A DNA stretch of 64,000 nt from Paenibacillus flagellatus (GTDB lineage Bacteria > Bacillota > Bacilli > Paenibacillales > NBRC-103111), in NCBI RefSeq assembly GCF_003217775.1, contig NZ_QJVJ01000009.1, positions 310,001-374,000 on the forward strand, in the 5' to 3' direction. Made by a program: the position numbers and the translations under genes. Positions 8,206 to 17,025 of the stretch are shown here, one piece after another; the first letter of the stretch is position 1, and every line of letters begins with the position of its first letter. The notes below the pieces were generated by a model that was not told where the DNA came from, did no database searches, and worked only from the letters and a program-made list of their open reading frames with translations.

Positions 8206-8880
8206 TCACGGGTTCGGAGATTCAATCCGCTTGCGCCGGTCCAGCAGCGGAATCGCGTTCGGCGACAGGCGCTTGACGGCGAATGCGCCTTTGTCGGCAC
8301 CGAACAGCTTTTCCATCGTCTCGCCGACGGCTTGAAGCTTCGTCTCGAGCTCGTCCGGCGTCCATGGGAAAATGCCCGGATCGAACAGGAACAGAACGCC
8401 GACGAGGAAAAACTCGACCGCCTCGCGCGGATGTTCCGTCCGAAACGCGCCTTCGCGAACGCCTTGCTCGACGATCGACGTCAAAACCGGCGTATAAGCC
8501 TGTACCGTCTTCACGAGCGACTTCTGGTGAAGCAATGCGTTGCTTTCGTGATGCAGATATTCCTCGGCGTCGAGGTTTTCGCCGCGGCGCATGAAGACGT
8601 CCGTCACGACGCGAACCATCTTCTCGTAACCCGGCAAGGAGGAGTCGTCCGCGATTCGCCGGATGATCTCCATCTGGCGCTCCACCATACGGTCGATGAG
8701 GGCGTCGGCAATCTCCTCCTTGGATTTGAAATAATAATAAAACGTCCCTTGCGCTACGCCGACATGCTTTACGATATCGCTAACGGCCGTTCGTTCGTAA
8801 CCTTTGCTTTGAAACAAACGCTCGGCGGCAAGCAAAATTTCGGTTTTGCGCTCTTCGGGATTTTTCGTGACACGCGCCAT
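8206..8880 (-). CDS. TetR-family repressor of the divergent MFS efflux gene
   Basis: 224 residues. ATG 8880 has GGAGG 9 nt upstream; an upstream in-frame extension is unlikely. The N-terminal helix-turn-helix is typical TetR (ERKTEILLAAERLFQSKGYE, TAVSDIVKHVGVAQGTFYYYF). The C-terminal ligand domain is diverse, as usual. It faces the MFS pump gene across 174 bp holding two palindromes built on GACTG/CAGTC, one covering the -35 box of the pump promoter. The likely role is to repress the pump and itself, with release by a pump substrate (family knowledge plus context). Confidence 0.9.
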   Translation of the reverse strand: MARVTKNPEERKTEILLAAERLFQSKGYERTAVSDIVKHVGVAQGTFYYYFKSKEEIADALIDRMVERQMEIIRRIADDSSLPGYEKMVRVVTDVFMRRGENLDAEEYLHHESNALLHQKSLVKTVQAYTPVLTSIVEQGVREGAFRTEHPREAVEFFLVGVLFLFDPGIFPWTPDELETKLQAVGETMEKLFGADKGAFAVKRLSPNAIPLLDRRKRIESPNP

Positions 8881-8969
8881 GGTAGTGGGCCTCCTGTTTG
8901 AAACGTCGTCGTACCGGGATACGCTCCAAGCGGGCTTGAAACGGTTTGGCCGATACATTCAATTTACAT

Positions 8970-9032
8970 ATTGACTGGCAGTCAGTCAATAGAGTATAGT
9001 GTTACTCATCGACTGATTGACAGTCAGTCAAT
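8970..9032 (+). promoter_or_regulatory. MFS pump promoter with two TetR-type operators
   Basis: Promoter TTGACT (8971-8976), 18-bp spacer, TATAGT (8995-9000). Operator 1 is TTGACTG-GCAGT-CAGTCAA at 8971-8989, covering the -35. Operator 2 is ATTGAC-AGTCA-GTCAAT at 9016-9032, downstream of the expected start of transcription. Bound repressor would block both polymerase binding and escape. Confidence 0.75.
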
Positions 9033-9054
9033 AACAAACGGAGGTTGTTAATCG

Positions 9055-10758
9055 ATGAATACCAAACGTATCGCTATGGCCGTAATCCCGCTTTTGCTGG
9101 CCTTCTTCATGGCGATTCTGGACACCGGCATCGTGAATGTCGTCCTGCCGAAGATGACCGCCCATTACGGGGCGAGCGTGCAAAGCATCTCATGGGTCGT
9201 GAACGGCTACAGCTTATCGTTCGCGGTCTTCCTGCTGACCGCTTCGCGTCTGGCCGACCAGTTCGGGCGCAAGAAGGCGTTCGTCGCCGGACTGCTCTTG
9301 TTCACCGTCAGCTCGCTTCTGTGCGGGCTGTCGGACACGGTCGGGCTGTTGATTATGTTCCGCGTCCTGCAGGGGATCGGAGCGGCGTTTATCGTACCGC
9401 TCGTCGTGCCGCTGCTGCTCGCCCTGTTCCCCCCGGAGAAGCGGGCGATGCTCGTCGGCATTACCGGCGCGCTTGCCGGACTGGCCGCGGCGAGCGGACC
9501 GGCGCTCGGCGGTGTGCTGTCCGACCGGCTCGATTGGCAGTGGGTGTTCTACATCAACATCCCGTTCGGGATCGCGGCAGTGGCGCTGGCGGCGTACGCC
9601 TTGCGGGAGTCGGTCGACCCGACCGCCGGCCGCCGGCTGGATTGGGGCGGCATGCTGACGGCTTCGGCCTTCGCCTTGACGTTGACGCTCGCGCTCATGC
9701 AGGCCAACGACAAGGGCTGGACATCCGCTTACATTTTGACGCTGTTCGCCGTCGCCGCCGTTTCCTTGTATTTGTTCGTCCGTATCGAAACGAACGTTCG
9801 TGAGCCAATGCTCCCCCTGTCGTTGTTTCGCATCGGAAAATTTACGGCAGGCAACGCCGGCCTGTTCCTGCTCGGCGTCGGCATGACGGGCCCTACGTTC
9901 GTTCTGGCCTTTTTCCTGACCGAGGTGGTCGGCATGACGGAGCTGCGGACGGGGCTCATTATCAGCGTGTTGGCCGTCGCTTCGATGATCTGCTCGGTGT
10001 TCGCCGCGAAAGGCGTGGAGAAGCTGGGCGCGCGGCCGTTCTCCGTAACCGGGATGCTTCTGCTCGGCTTGGGCACTTACTTGCTGGCCGGCTTGGACGG
10101 GGATTCCGCGACTTGGGCGTACGTATGGCGGCTCGTCATCGCCGGGATGGGCACCGGGCTGACCATCGCCCCGCTCACGGCTGCAACGCTGATGCTCGCC
10201 CCGGAGGATAAGGCGACGATCGCCATGGGGCTCGGCACGATGTCCCGCACGCTGGGCACCGTTTTCGGCATCGCCGTTCTCGTCGCGCTGCTGTCGCATA
10301 CGACGCGGACCGGGATGGAGCTCGGCAAGGAGGAGGCGATTCGGCTCGTGGCGGAGAGCTCGCTGCCGGCGGACGCCAAGGCGGCGTGGGCGGAAAGCCT
10401 TGGCGGTGCCGGATCGAGCGGCGGCATCCGGGAAGCCCGGGGGGCGATGGCGGCGAAGCTGGCCGCGGAGATGGAGCGTCTGGAGAAGAAGGCGACGGAG
10501 GCGGCTCCGCTCGCCGAGAAGGAGCGAGTAAAAGCGTCGTTCGAGAAGCAGAAGCGAGAGATGGAGCCTCTGATGACGCAAGTCCGGAAGACGTTCGACG
10601 ATCGGCTGTCCGGCGCGTTCGGTCTCGTGTTCAGGTGGAGCAGCTTGGCGCTGCTGCTCGGCGCCGTGTTCGCTTTTCTGAACGGGGAGCGGACGAGCCG
10701 CCGAATTGTCGGAGGAAAGGAGGCGGCCGCGCAGACGGCGAAACAGGCGAGGGGTTGA
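9055..10758 (+). CDS. MFS drug:H+ antiporter, DHA2 (EmrB/QacA) type
   Basis: 567 residues with about 14 membrane helices. Hallmarks: LDTGIVNVVLPKM in helix 1 (DHA2 motif D1), ADQFGRKKAF after helix 2 (motif A), FRVLQGIGAA (motif B) and GPALGGVLSDRLDWQWVFYI (motif C). A long charged loop rich in Glu/Lys lies near the C-terminus (about residues 460-520) before a last helix. ATG 9055 has CGGAGG upstream. Exports drugs or toxic metabolites with proton uptake. Controlled by the divergent TetR; followed by a bidirectional terminator. Confidence 0.93.
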   Translation: MNTKRIAMAVIPLLLAFFMAILDTGIVNVVLPKMTAHYGASVQSISWVVNGYSLSFAVFLLTASRLADQFGRKKAFVAGLLLFTVSSLLCGLSDTVGLLIMFRVLQGIGAAFIVPLVVPLLLALFPPEKRAMLVGITGALAGLAAASGPALGGVLSDRLDWQWVFYINIPFGIAAVALAAYALRESVDPTAGRRLDWGGMLTASAFALTLTLALMQANDKGWTSAYILTLFAVAAVSLYLFVRIETNVREPMLPLSLFRIGKFTAGNAGLFLLGVGMTGPTFVLAFFLTEVVGMTELRTGLIISVLAVASMICSVFAAKGVEKLGARPFSVTGMLLLGLGTYLLAGLDGDSATWAYVWRLVIAGMGTGLTIAPLTAATLMLAPEDKATIAMGLGTMSRTLGTVFGIAVLVALLSHTTRTGMELGKEEAIRLVAESSLPADAKAAWAESLGGAGSSGGIREARGAMAAKLAAEMERLEKKATEAAPLAEKERVKASFEKQKREMEPLMTQVRKTFDDRLSGAFGLVFRWSSLALLLGAVFAFLNGERTSRRIVGGKEAAAQTAKQARG

Positions 10759-10835
10759 CCCTGTGCCTATGGAGTCGTTGGTGAACGGGGAAGGGGGACG
10801 GGACCGTCCCTCTTTCTCCGGTTCGGCAGCAAAAA

Positions 10836-10865
10836 GGGAGCCTCGGCGGGAGGCCCCCATTTTTA
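10836..10865. terminator. bidirectional intrinsic terminator between convergent MFS and AI-2E genes
   Basis: Stem GGGaGCCTC / GAGGCCCC with a short loop; ATTTTT follows on the plus side and CTCCCTTTTTG on the minus side. It slightly overlaps the stop region of the AI-2E gene. Confidence 0.75.
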
Positions 10866-11888
10866 CCCTTGCTTGGTGCCGTCTTCCGTAACACCGAGCA
10901 CGTCGAGCAGGAACATGAAGATCGGAATGCCGATGATCAACCCCCATACGCCGAGAAAATGCTCGGACAGGACAAGCACGATGAACGTATAGAACACCGG
11001 CAAATTCGTCTTCGACGACATCAGGTTCGGATTCAGGATGTAGCTTTCGATCGCGTGGATGACGACGATCATGACGACGACGGACAGGACGAGTGTAATG
11101 CCGCCCAGGCTGTATGCGATCGTGCAGAGCGGGATGAGCGAGATGATGACCCCGGCGACGGGAATGAGCCCGAGCAGGAAAATCATCAGTCCGAGTCCGA
11201 GCAGCTGCGGGAACCCCATTATCCAGAGGGCGATGACGGACAGCACGCAGTTGACGGCGGCGATCAAAAATTGCGCCTCGATGACCTTGCCGAACGACCG
11301 GACGAACCGGCTGGCGAAATACGCCAGCTCGCTGTAGATCGCCGATACTTTGCTCCGCTTGAACTTGGACGTAAAGGCGATGATCCGCTCTTTTTCCAGC
11401 AGGAAAAACAAGCTGAGAATGAGCGAGATGACGATGCTGAAGCTGAGCTTCCCGATGTTCGTCACGTATTTGTAGAGCACCTCGACACCCTGTTCCACGT
11501 ATTTCGAAATTTCCACGTCTTTCAACGCGTTGAACAAGTAGCCGAACCATTCGCTCTCTTGGGGAGGGTGCTTGTAAAATTCGTTGACGAGCTTGAGCAG
11601 CTGGGAAATTTGCATGACGATCTTGGGGAAATACCGGTACAGCCCGATGCCAAGGCCGATGACGACAAGCGCGTACAGCACGATGACGACCAGCTTGCGG
11701 TTCAGTCGGAACCATCGGCTGGCGAACCGGGTAATGTTCGATTCCAGCCTGTCCATCAAGTACGTAATGATGAACGTAATGAGAATGATGTTAATCACGC
11801 TTCGCATGGCGAACAGAACGAGTACGATGAACGCCATGACCAGAAGCCGCTGAAACCCTTTGCTCTGGAAAAAAGGATTGGTCGGCAT
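10863..11888 (-). CDS. AI-2E family transporter
   Basis: 341 residues, about eight membrane helices in the family pattern: a helix pair at the N-terminus (FIVLVLFAMRSVINIILITF), a soluble segment around residues 100-135, the central LIPVAGVIISLIP motif, and the C-terminal GVWGLIIGIPIFMFLLDVL. ATG 11888 has GGAG 11 nt upstream. The family is named after a proposed autoinducer-2 exporter (TqsA), but many members are Na+/H+ antiporters or of unknown substrate, so the cargo is not assigned. Single gene, convergent with the MFS pump. Confidence 0.9.
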   Translation of the reverse strand: MPTNPFFQSKGFQRLLVMAFIVLVLFAMRSVINIILITFIITYLMDRLESNITRFASRWFRLNRKLVVIVLYALVVIGLGIGLYRYFPKIVMQISQLLKLVNEFYKHPPQESEWFGYLFNALKDVEISKYVEQGVEVLYKYVTNIGKLSFSIVISLILSLFFLLEKERIIAFTSKFKRSKVSAIYSELAYFASRFVRSFGKVIEAQFLIAAVNCVLSVIALWIMGFPQLLGLGLMIFLLGLIPVAGVIISLIPLCTIAYSLGGITLVLSVVVMIVVIHAIESYILNPNLMSSKTNLPVFYTFIVLVLSEHFLGVWGLIIGIPIFMFLLDVLGVTEDGTKQG

Positions 11889-12016
11889 AGTCTGCGAGTC
11901 TCCTGTCCGAAAAATACCTGCATACGTTGTACGAACGAGATGCCTTATCGTTTCAAAAAAATGAAAATAATTTTAGCCGAAACCTTCCGGATGACAGGAT
12001 GTGCCAATGTGGAGTC

Positions 12017-12044
12017 CGGCAACCATTTCGATTGGCGGTACGTC
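12017..12044 (+). promoter_or_regulatory. candidate ECF-sigma promoter upstream of the Asp-box lipoprotein
   Basis: GGCAACC at 12018-12024, 17 nt between AAC and CGTC (12041-12044). This is the AAC-N16/17-CGT pattern of extracytoplasmic-function sigma promoters in Bacillus. The start of transcription would be about 50 nt before the ATG. A sigma-A reading with TATACA at 12053 has a poor -35 spacing. Confidence 0.35.
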
Positions 12045-12098
12045 TATTGGGGTATACAGAGAAAGAAACCGTCCGAGCGACGAGAAGGAGTGACAGCG

Positions 12099-13364
12099 AT
12101 GAAGCGATTCCGGGTTGTTTGGCTCGCGAGTGTAATCGTGCTGCTGGCGATATCGATATTGACGGGGTGCGCTGCCCCGGAAACGAGCGCGGACCCGGGC
12201 GGAGGCGGGGCGGCAGAGACGCCGCCGCCAACCGCCGCCGATCCGAAGCCCGGTTCGTCCGACGCGACGAAGCCGGATCCGGGAGTCAAGCCGCCCGCAT
12301 CCGGGGAAGCGGGCTCCGGGTCGCACCCGACGGCTCCCGCCAATGTGCGGATGGGCAAAGTGACGGCCGTCCGTCTGGCCGATCCGCAGTCCGGCTGGGT
12401 CGGCGGGGAAGGCTGGATCGCCCGCACCGACGACGGCGGCAAGTCTTGGAAAGCCCAGTACGGCGGCGCGGGTACCGTCGCCCAGCTTTTCGCCCTGAAC
12501 GGGCGGGAGGCATGGGCCGCTCAAACCGGAACGGGCTCCGCCCCGTCCGGCGGGCGCGTTCTGCTCGCCACGACGGACGGCGGCGAACACTGGGCGCCGG
12601 CCGGTATGGTGCCGAACGAAGGCTTCCTGCACTTCGTTTCGAAGGAGGAAGCGTTCAGCGCGAACGCAAGAACGACCGACGGCGGGAAGACGTGGACGAC
12701 GATGCCGATACCGCCGCACACGGTCGGAGACGTTTATTTCCACGACAAAGACAACGGCTGGGCGGCGACGCAGGAAAAAGATACGATCGCGGTCAAGCGG
12801 ACGACCGACGGCGGACAATCGTGGCAGACGGTCATGACGCGGCGTACGGTCGCACCGGCGACGGGGGCGGTCATCCGCTCCGCGGGGGTGAACGACGCAT
12901 GGGTCGAATGGATCGGCGATTCCGGCATGACCCAGACGTCCTACTCGTTGTTCCATACGGCGGACGGCGGGAAGACGTGGACGACGGTTATCGCCAACTC
13001 GACGGCCGGGGGCGGCCCCGCGCCGGGATTCCCGATCGACCATTCGAGCGGGCCGGAAAACGCGGGAAGCAAGCCCGGCGCGCTGTACGTCGTCGATCCG
13101 AAGGTCGCTTTCATGGGCGGCCAATGCATGGCGTGCGACAAGCCGAACACGATCGGCTGGACGACCGACGGCGGGAAGACGTGGACGAACGGGGAGGCCG
13201 CCTTCGAAGGATACGGGGAGCAGCTGCTCGCGATCGCCGACGCGAACAACGGCTGGTGGATCACGACCGACAGCACGGCGCCCTCGGTGATGTACACGAC
13301 GGCCGACGGCGGCAAGAGCTGGAAGAAGGTTTACACGTTCGAGACGCCGAAACCGGGGTCTTGA
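12099..13364 (+). CDS. lipoprotein with Asp-box (BNR/YCF48-like) beta-propeller repeats
   Basis: 421 residues; ATG 12099 with AAGGAG 8 nt upstream. Lipobox LTGC at residues 21-24 predicts a lipid-anchored surface protein. A Pro/Gly/Asp-rich linker (to about residue 80) is followed by a propeller with at least seven Asp boxes of the form TxDGGxxW (TDDGGKSWK, TTDGGEHWA, TTDGGKTWT, TTDGGQSWQ, HTADGGKTWT and so on). Such folds bind sugars or assist complexes; YCF48-type proteins aid photosystem assembly, but here the role is unknown. No enzyme residues identified. Single transcript ending in a strong terminator. Confidence 0.88.
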   Translation: MKRFRVVWLASVIVLLAISILTGCAAPETSADPGGGGAAETPPPTAADPKPGSSDATKPDPGVKPPASGEAGSGSHPTAPANVRMGKVTAVRLADPQSGWVGGEGWIARTDDGGKSWKAQYGGAGTVAQLFALNGREAWAAQTGTGSAPSGGRVLLATTDGGEHWAPAGMVPNEGFLHFVSKEEAFSANARTTDGGKTWTTMPIPPHTVGDVYFHDKDNGWAATQEKDTIAVKRTTDGGQSWQTVMTRRTVAPATGAVIRSAGVNDAWVEWIGDSGMTQTSYSLFHTADGGKTWTTVIANSTAGGGPAPGFPIDHSSGPENAGSKPGALYVVDPKVAFMGGQCMACDKPNTIGWTTDGGKTWTNGEAAFEGYGEQLLAIADANNGWWITTDSTAPSVMYTTADGGKSWKKVYTFETPKPGS

Positions 13365-13390
13365 CGGAGAGCCGATATGGAGAGAAGGAA

Positions 13391-13418
13391 GGGGCACAGC
13401 TTGTGCCCCTTTTTTCTT
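13391..13418 (+). terminator. intrinsic terminator after the Asp-box lipoprotein
   Basis: Perfect stem GGGGCACA / TGTGCCCC with a 3-nt loop and a TTTTTTCTTCT tract. Confidence 0.9.
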
Positions 13419-13514
13419 CTCCGAATCGATGGGAAGACCGAGTCGTATCGCGGCATAATACAACTACGGTCTTGTTTATACGGCACTCCTCCGCTGCGGA
13501 TCCGTAATACTACG

Positions 13515-13560
13515 ATTCATAGATTGCATAAACAAATATTCATAGATTGCATAAACAAAT
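13515..13560. repeat. perfect tandem duplication of a 23-bp unit
   Basis: Two identical AT-rich 23-bp copies abut at 13515-13537 and 13538-13560; each starts ATTCATAGATTGC and ends ATAAACAAAT. They lie in the gap between the Asp-box lipoprotein terminator and the 3' end of the nickel-type ABC operon. No hairpin is formed; origin and role unknown. Confidence 0.9.
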
Positions 13561-13580
13561 GGCCTGATATACCAAAAGGC

Positions 13581-14177
13581 TTACGCCAGCTCGATCACCC
13601 GGCTGCACAGCCGCTGCACCAAGCTGCGCTCGTGGCTGACGACAAGCAGGCCGAGCCGTCGTTCGCGGGCGATGTCCAACACCGCGTGCCAAATTTGCGC
13701 CTGCGTAATGGCGTCGAGCATCGTTGTCATCTCGTCGGCAATCAGAAACCGCGTCGCCGGACCGAGCGCCCTCGCCACGCAAAACCGCTGCAGCTCGCCG
13801 CCGGACAGCTCGTGCGGGAACCGGTCCAGCCATTCGTCGGCGATGCCGAGCGAGGCGCGGAACGCGCGGTCGGGTTTCCAGCCCTCGTTCAGGATGCCGC
13901 GCATGCGCATGCGCGGATTGACCGCCTTCTCCGGATGCTGGAACACGAGCTGCACGGGGCTGTAGCCTTCGGCCGGCAACGGCTTGCCGTTCAAGCGGAC
14001 GACTCCCTCCTCGGGCTTGTCATAGCCGGCGAGCAGCCGGCCGAGCGTGCTTTTGCCGCGGCCGCTCGGGCCTATGAGGCCGACGATTTCCCCCGCCTCG
14101 ACGGCGATATCGACGTTCCGCAAAATCCACGGCCCCCGGCCGTACCGGTAACCGAGTCCGATTCCCTCAAGTCGCAT
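13581..14177 (-). CDS. nikE: nickel-type ABC transporter ATP-binding protein (NikE-like)
   Basis: 198 residues; ATG 14177 with GCGAGGTG just upstream, overlapping the end of the preceding ATPase gene by 11 bp. Complete ABC core: Walker A GPSGRGKST (near 40), Q loop LVFQHPEKAVNP, signature LSGGELQRF (near 132), Walker B RFLIADEMTTMLD and H loop VVSHERSL. It is shorter than usual NikE/DppF proteins because the C-terminal extension is missing. Last gene of the operon; energises uptake together with NikD. Substrate inferred from the adjacent NikR gene. Confidence 0.82.
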   Translation of the reverse strand: MRLEGIGLGYRYGRGPWILRNVDIAVEAGEIVGLIGPSGRGKSTLGRLLAGYDKPEEGVVRLNGKPLPAEGYSPVQLVFQHPEKAVNPRMRMRGILNEGWKPDRAFRASLGIADEWLDRFPHELSGGELQRFCVARALGPATRFLIADEMTTMLDAITQAQIWHAVLDIARERRLGLLVVSHERSLVQRLCSRVIELA

Positions 14178-15093
14178 GAATGCACCTCGCTTTGCCGCCG
14201 CGCAGCTCGCGCATCGCCGGCCGCTCCCGGCTGCATTCGGCGGTAGCCATCCCGCACCGCGGGGCGAACAGGCATCCTTCGGGAAGCTCGGCCGGATGGG
14301 GCTGAAATCCCGCGATCGGGACGAAGCCGTTTTGTGGCAGCGCCCGCCATAAGGCGCGGCTGTACGGGTGGCGAAGCTGCGAGCCGTCGCCGGCGAAATC
14401 GGCGGCGGAGGCGAGCTCGACGGTCGTGCCGGCGTAGAAGACGGCGACCCGGTCCGCAACGCGGAGCGCCGACTCGATATCGTGCGAGATGAGCAGCACT
14501 GCGGCGCCTTCGTCGGCGAGCTGCCGCAAGCGGGCCAGCGCCTCCCCCACGACGGCCGGATCGAGCCCCGGCGTCGGCTCGTCGGCGACGAGCAGCTTCG
14601 CCCCGGACACCGTGGCGGTCGAGACGAGCACCCGCCGCGCCATGCCGCCGGACAGCTGGTGCGGGTACCGCTTCTCCGCATCGGCGGGAAGCCGGAGCCG
14701 CGCGAACGCCTCCCGCTGCTCGCGAACCGGGTCGCCGCCGTTATGCACGGCGCTTCGCACTTGGGCGCCCACCCGCATGAGCGGATCGAGATAATGGACC
14801 GATTGCGGGACGAGCGCGATGTCCCGGCCGCGCAGCGCTTCCAGTCGGCGGGGCGTCAGCGCCTCTCCGTCGAAGCGGATCGTCCCCCGCACGACGGCGT
14901 TGTCCGGCAGGATGCCGAGCAGGGCGTGCGCGAGCAAGCTTTTGCCGGAGCCGCTCGAGCCGATGACGGCAACGATTTCCCCACGGTCCGCCTCTACATG
15001 CAGATCGTGCATGACGGCCGTCTCCGATTGCCGAAAAGCGCCGTCGTATCGGGTGAAGGCGACGGACAGCCGGTCCACCTCAAGCAAAGCCAT
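14167..15093 (-). CDS. nikD: nickel-type ABC transporter ATP-binding protein (NikD-like)
   Basis: 308 residues, ATG preceded by GAGGAGGAAG. Walker A GSSGSGKSLLAHALLG (near 46), signature LSGGMARRV, Walker B KLLVADEPTPGLD, H loop LISHDIE, then the Opp/Nik C-terminal block ending with cysteines (CLFAPRCGMA...CSRERP) typical of the oligopeptide/nickel ATPase C-terminal domain. The phrase RVADRVAVFYAGTTVE is characteristic of the NikD/CntD branch. Forms a heterodimer with NikE under the two permeases. An opine-metallophore (Cnt-type) importer is the main alternative. Confidence 0.85.
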   Translation of the reverse strand: MALLEVDRLSVAFTRYDGAFRQSETAVMHDLHVEADRGEIVAVIGSSGSGKSLLAHALLGILPDNAVVRGTIRFDGEALTPRRLEALRGRDIALVPQSVHYLDPLMRVGAQVRSAVHNGGDPVREQREAFARLRLPADAEKRYPHQLSGGMARRVLVSTATVSGAKLLVADEPTPGLDPAVVGEALARLRQLADEGAAVLLISHDIESALRVADRVAVFYAGTTVELASAADFAGDGSQLRHPYSRALWRALPQNGFVPIAGFQPHPAELPEGCLFAPRCGMATAECSRERPAMRELRGGKARCIHAT

Positions 15094-15141
15094 ACCGTTC
15101 TTCCTCCTCCGAGACCGTTTCGTTTTGACGTTAAGAAGCGG

Positions 15142-16017
15142 TTATTCGTGCGCCCGCTTCGGATCGAGCAGCCGCCTCAAGCTTTCCCCCGCCACGTCGA
15201 ACGAGCGGATGACGAGGAGCAGGCTCAAGCCGGGGAATACCGCGAGCCACCACATGCCTGTCGATAAATACCGCATCGATTCCGATAAAATGATCCCGAT
15301 CGCCGGCTGATGCGGCGACAAGCCGAGCCCGACGAACGTAATCGCCGCCTCGTGCAAAATGGCGTGAGGGAACAGCAGCAGCAGGCCGACGAGCAGCTGG
15401 GGCAGCAAATGCGGCAGCATATGCCGCGTCGCGATCCAGGCGCGAGACTTGCCGAGACGTCGAGAAATCGCGACATAGTCGGCGTTTCGCAGCTGCAGCG
15501 CCTCCGCTCTGATGACCCGGGCGAGGCTCGGCCAATGCGTGAATGCGACCCCGATGACGACCCCCTTCATGCCGCCGCCGAAGACGAACGCGATCAGAAT
15601 AAGCGTAACGAGATGGGGCACGCTCAGAAACAAGTCGATCAGCCAGCCGACGATCCGGTCCGCCGTCCTGCCGAAGGCGGCGGCGATCCCCATCGCCGCA
15701 GCGATCGCCGTGCTGGCCGTCGCGGCCGCCAGGCCGACGCCGATGCTGAGCGCGAGGCCTTTGACCGTCCGGACGAACATATCGCGCCCGAGCCAGTCCG
15801 TCCCGAACGGGTGTGTGAGCGATGGAGCCAGGTTGCGCCATGCGAGCCGGGTCGTCAGCGCCTCGTCGCCGATCAGGAAGCCGGCCAGCCAGACGGCGAC
15901 GATCAGACCTACGGCGCCGCAAGCGGCCAGCAGGGCGCGCTGCCGGCCGGGGAGGCGAGGGCGCGAGGACGTTGAGGGCCGTCCGTTGACGACGGCGTTT
16001 CGCAACGGATTGGTCAT
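15142..16017 (-). CDS. nikC: nickel-type ABC transporter permease (NikC-like)
   Basis: 291 residues. ATG 16017 overlaps the nikB stop by 4 bp (ATGA), which decides the start. An N-terminal helix is followed by the DppC-type pattern HPFGTDWLGRDMFVRTVKG, about five membrane helices, and the EAA loop region RLGKSRAWIATRHMLPHLL that docks on the ATPase. Ends GESLRRLLDPKRAHE. Inner-membrane subunit of the importer. Confidence 0.87.
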   Translation of the reverse strand: MTNPLRNAVVNGRPSTSSRPRLPGRQRALLAACGAVGLIVAVWLAGFLIGDEALTTRLAWRNLAPSLTHPFGTDWLGRDMFVRTVKGLALSIGVGLAAATASTAIAAAMGIAAAFGRTADRIVGWLIDLFLSVPHLVTLILIAFVFGGGMKGVVIGVAFTHWPSLARVIRAEALQLRNADYVAISRRLGKSRAWIATRHMLPHLLPQLLVGLLLLFPHAILHEAAITFVGLGLSPHQPAIGIILSESMRYLSTGMWWLAVFPGLSLLLVIRSFDVAGESLRRLLDPKRAHE

Positions 16018-17000
16018 GGCGTCCGACCTTCCTTCATCCGCGGATCGAGCAGCCGGTACAGCACGTCCGCCATCGTGTTGCCGGCGAAGACGAACAACGC
16101 GCTGAACAGGACGATGCCGAGCAGGAGCGGCACGTCCCCGCGTAGCCCGGCCTCGACGGTCGCCTGCCCGAGTCCGGGATACGAGAACACTTGCTCCGCC
16201 AGCACCGCGCCTCCAAACAGCTCGCCGAATGCGGCGAAATGGAGCGAAACGGCCGGCAGAGCGATGTTGCGCAGCCCGTGTCTGCGGAACAGCGTATAGC
16301 CCCGTTCGCCTCGCGCCCGGGCGAACAGCACATATTCGCTGGACAGCACCTCCGTCAGCTTCTGCCGCGTATGCAGGGCGACGGGGGCGACGCCGACGAT
16401 GCTTAGCGTGAGCGCGGGCAGGACCAGGTGACCGAGCCGGTCCGACCAAGTGACTTGCTCGGCCAATACCCCGGCGGGCGTGCCGAGTCCGACGGGGAAC
16501 CACCCGAGCCATACCGCGAACACCATCAGGAGAAGCAGCCCCATCCAGAACGTCGGCGTCGAGGCGAGCGTATAGCAGTACCATTTGACGACCCGGTCCG
16601 GCCATTTGTCCTTGTTCATCGCGGCGAGCGAGCCGAGCGCGAACCCGAGCAGGCCGGACACGAGCCATGACAGTCCCATCAGCGCGAGCGAGGCGGAGAA
16701 TCGTTCCCGGATGATGTCCGCCACCGGCTTCCGGAACGTCATCGAGGTGCCCATATCGCCGCGCACCAGCGCCGAGCCCCATTCGAGAAAACGTTCGACC
16801 GGCGGTCGGTCGAGCCCCCAATAGGCGGCGATTTGCGCCCGCTGCTCGGGGCCTACGCGCATCATGTCCGCGCCGACATACGCCTGGATCGGATCGATGG
16901 GGGAGGCGCTGACCAGCGCAAACGAGACGATGCTGATCGCAACCAATAACGTGACGAGTCGGACCAGCTTCAGTCCGACAAAGGCAGCCGTACGGTGCAT
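16014..17000 (-). CDS. nikB: nickel-type ABC transporter permease (NikB-like)
   Basis: 328 residues with six membrane helices. N-terminal helix VTLLVAISIVSFALV, the loop DPIQAYVGADMMRVGPEQ, RGDMGTSMTFRKPVADII (a DppB hallmark), the EAA-like loop EYVLFARARGERGYTLFRRH and the last periplasmic LLDPRMKEGR. Starts 25 bp after the nikA stop and is coupled to nikC by a 4-bp overlap. Confidence 0.88.
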   Translation of the reverse strand: MHRTAAFVGLKLVRLVTLLVAISIVSFALVSASPIDPIQAYVGADMMRVGPEQRAQIAAYWGLDRPPVERFLEWGSALVRGDMGTSMTFRKPVADIIRERFSASLALMGLSWLVSGLLGFALGSLAAMNKDKWPDRVVKWYCYTLASTPTFWMGLLLLMVFAVWLGWFPVGLGTPAGVLAEQVTWSDRLGHLVLPALTLSIVGVAPVALHTRQKLTEVLSSEYVLFARARGERGYTLFRRHGLRNIALPAVSLHFAAFGELFGGAVLAEQVFSYPGLGQATVEAGLRGDVPLLLGIVLFSALFVFAGNTMADVLYRLLDPRMKEGRTP

Positions 17001-17025
17001 GTCGAGGTGCTCTCCTTTAAGAGGA

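Noticed and set aside
10869-13507. Very long open frames on the plus strand across the AI-2E gene and, in another frame, across the Asp-box lipoprotein
   Set aside because: They are antisense or off-frame products of high GC. The real starts have ribosome sites, and the alternative proteins are Arg/Asp-rich without any domain.
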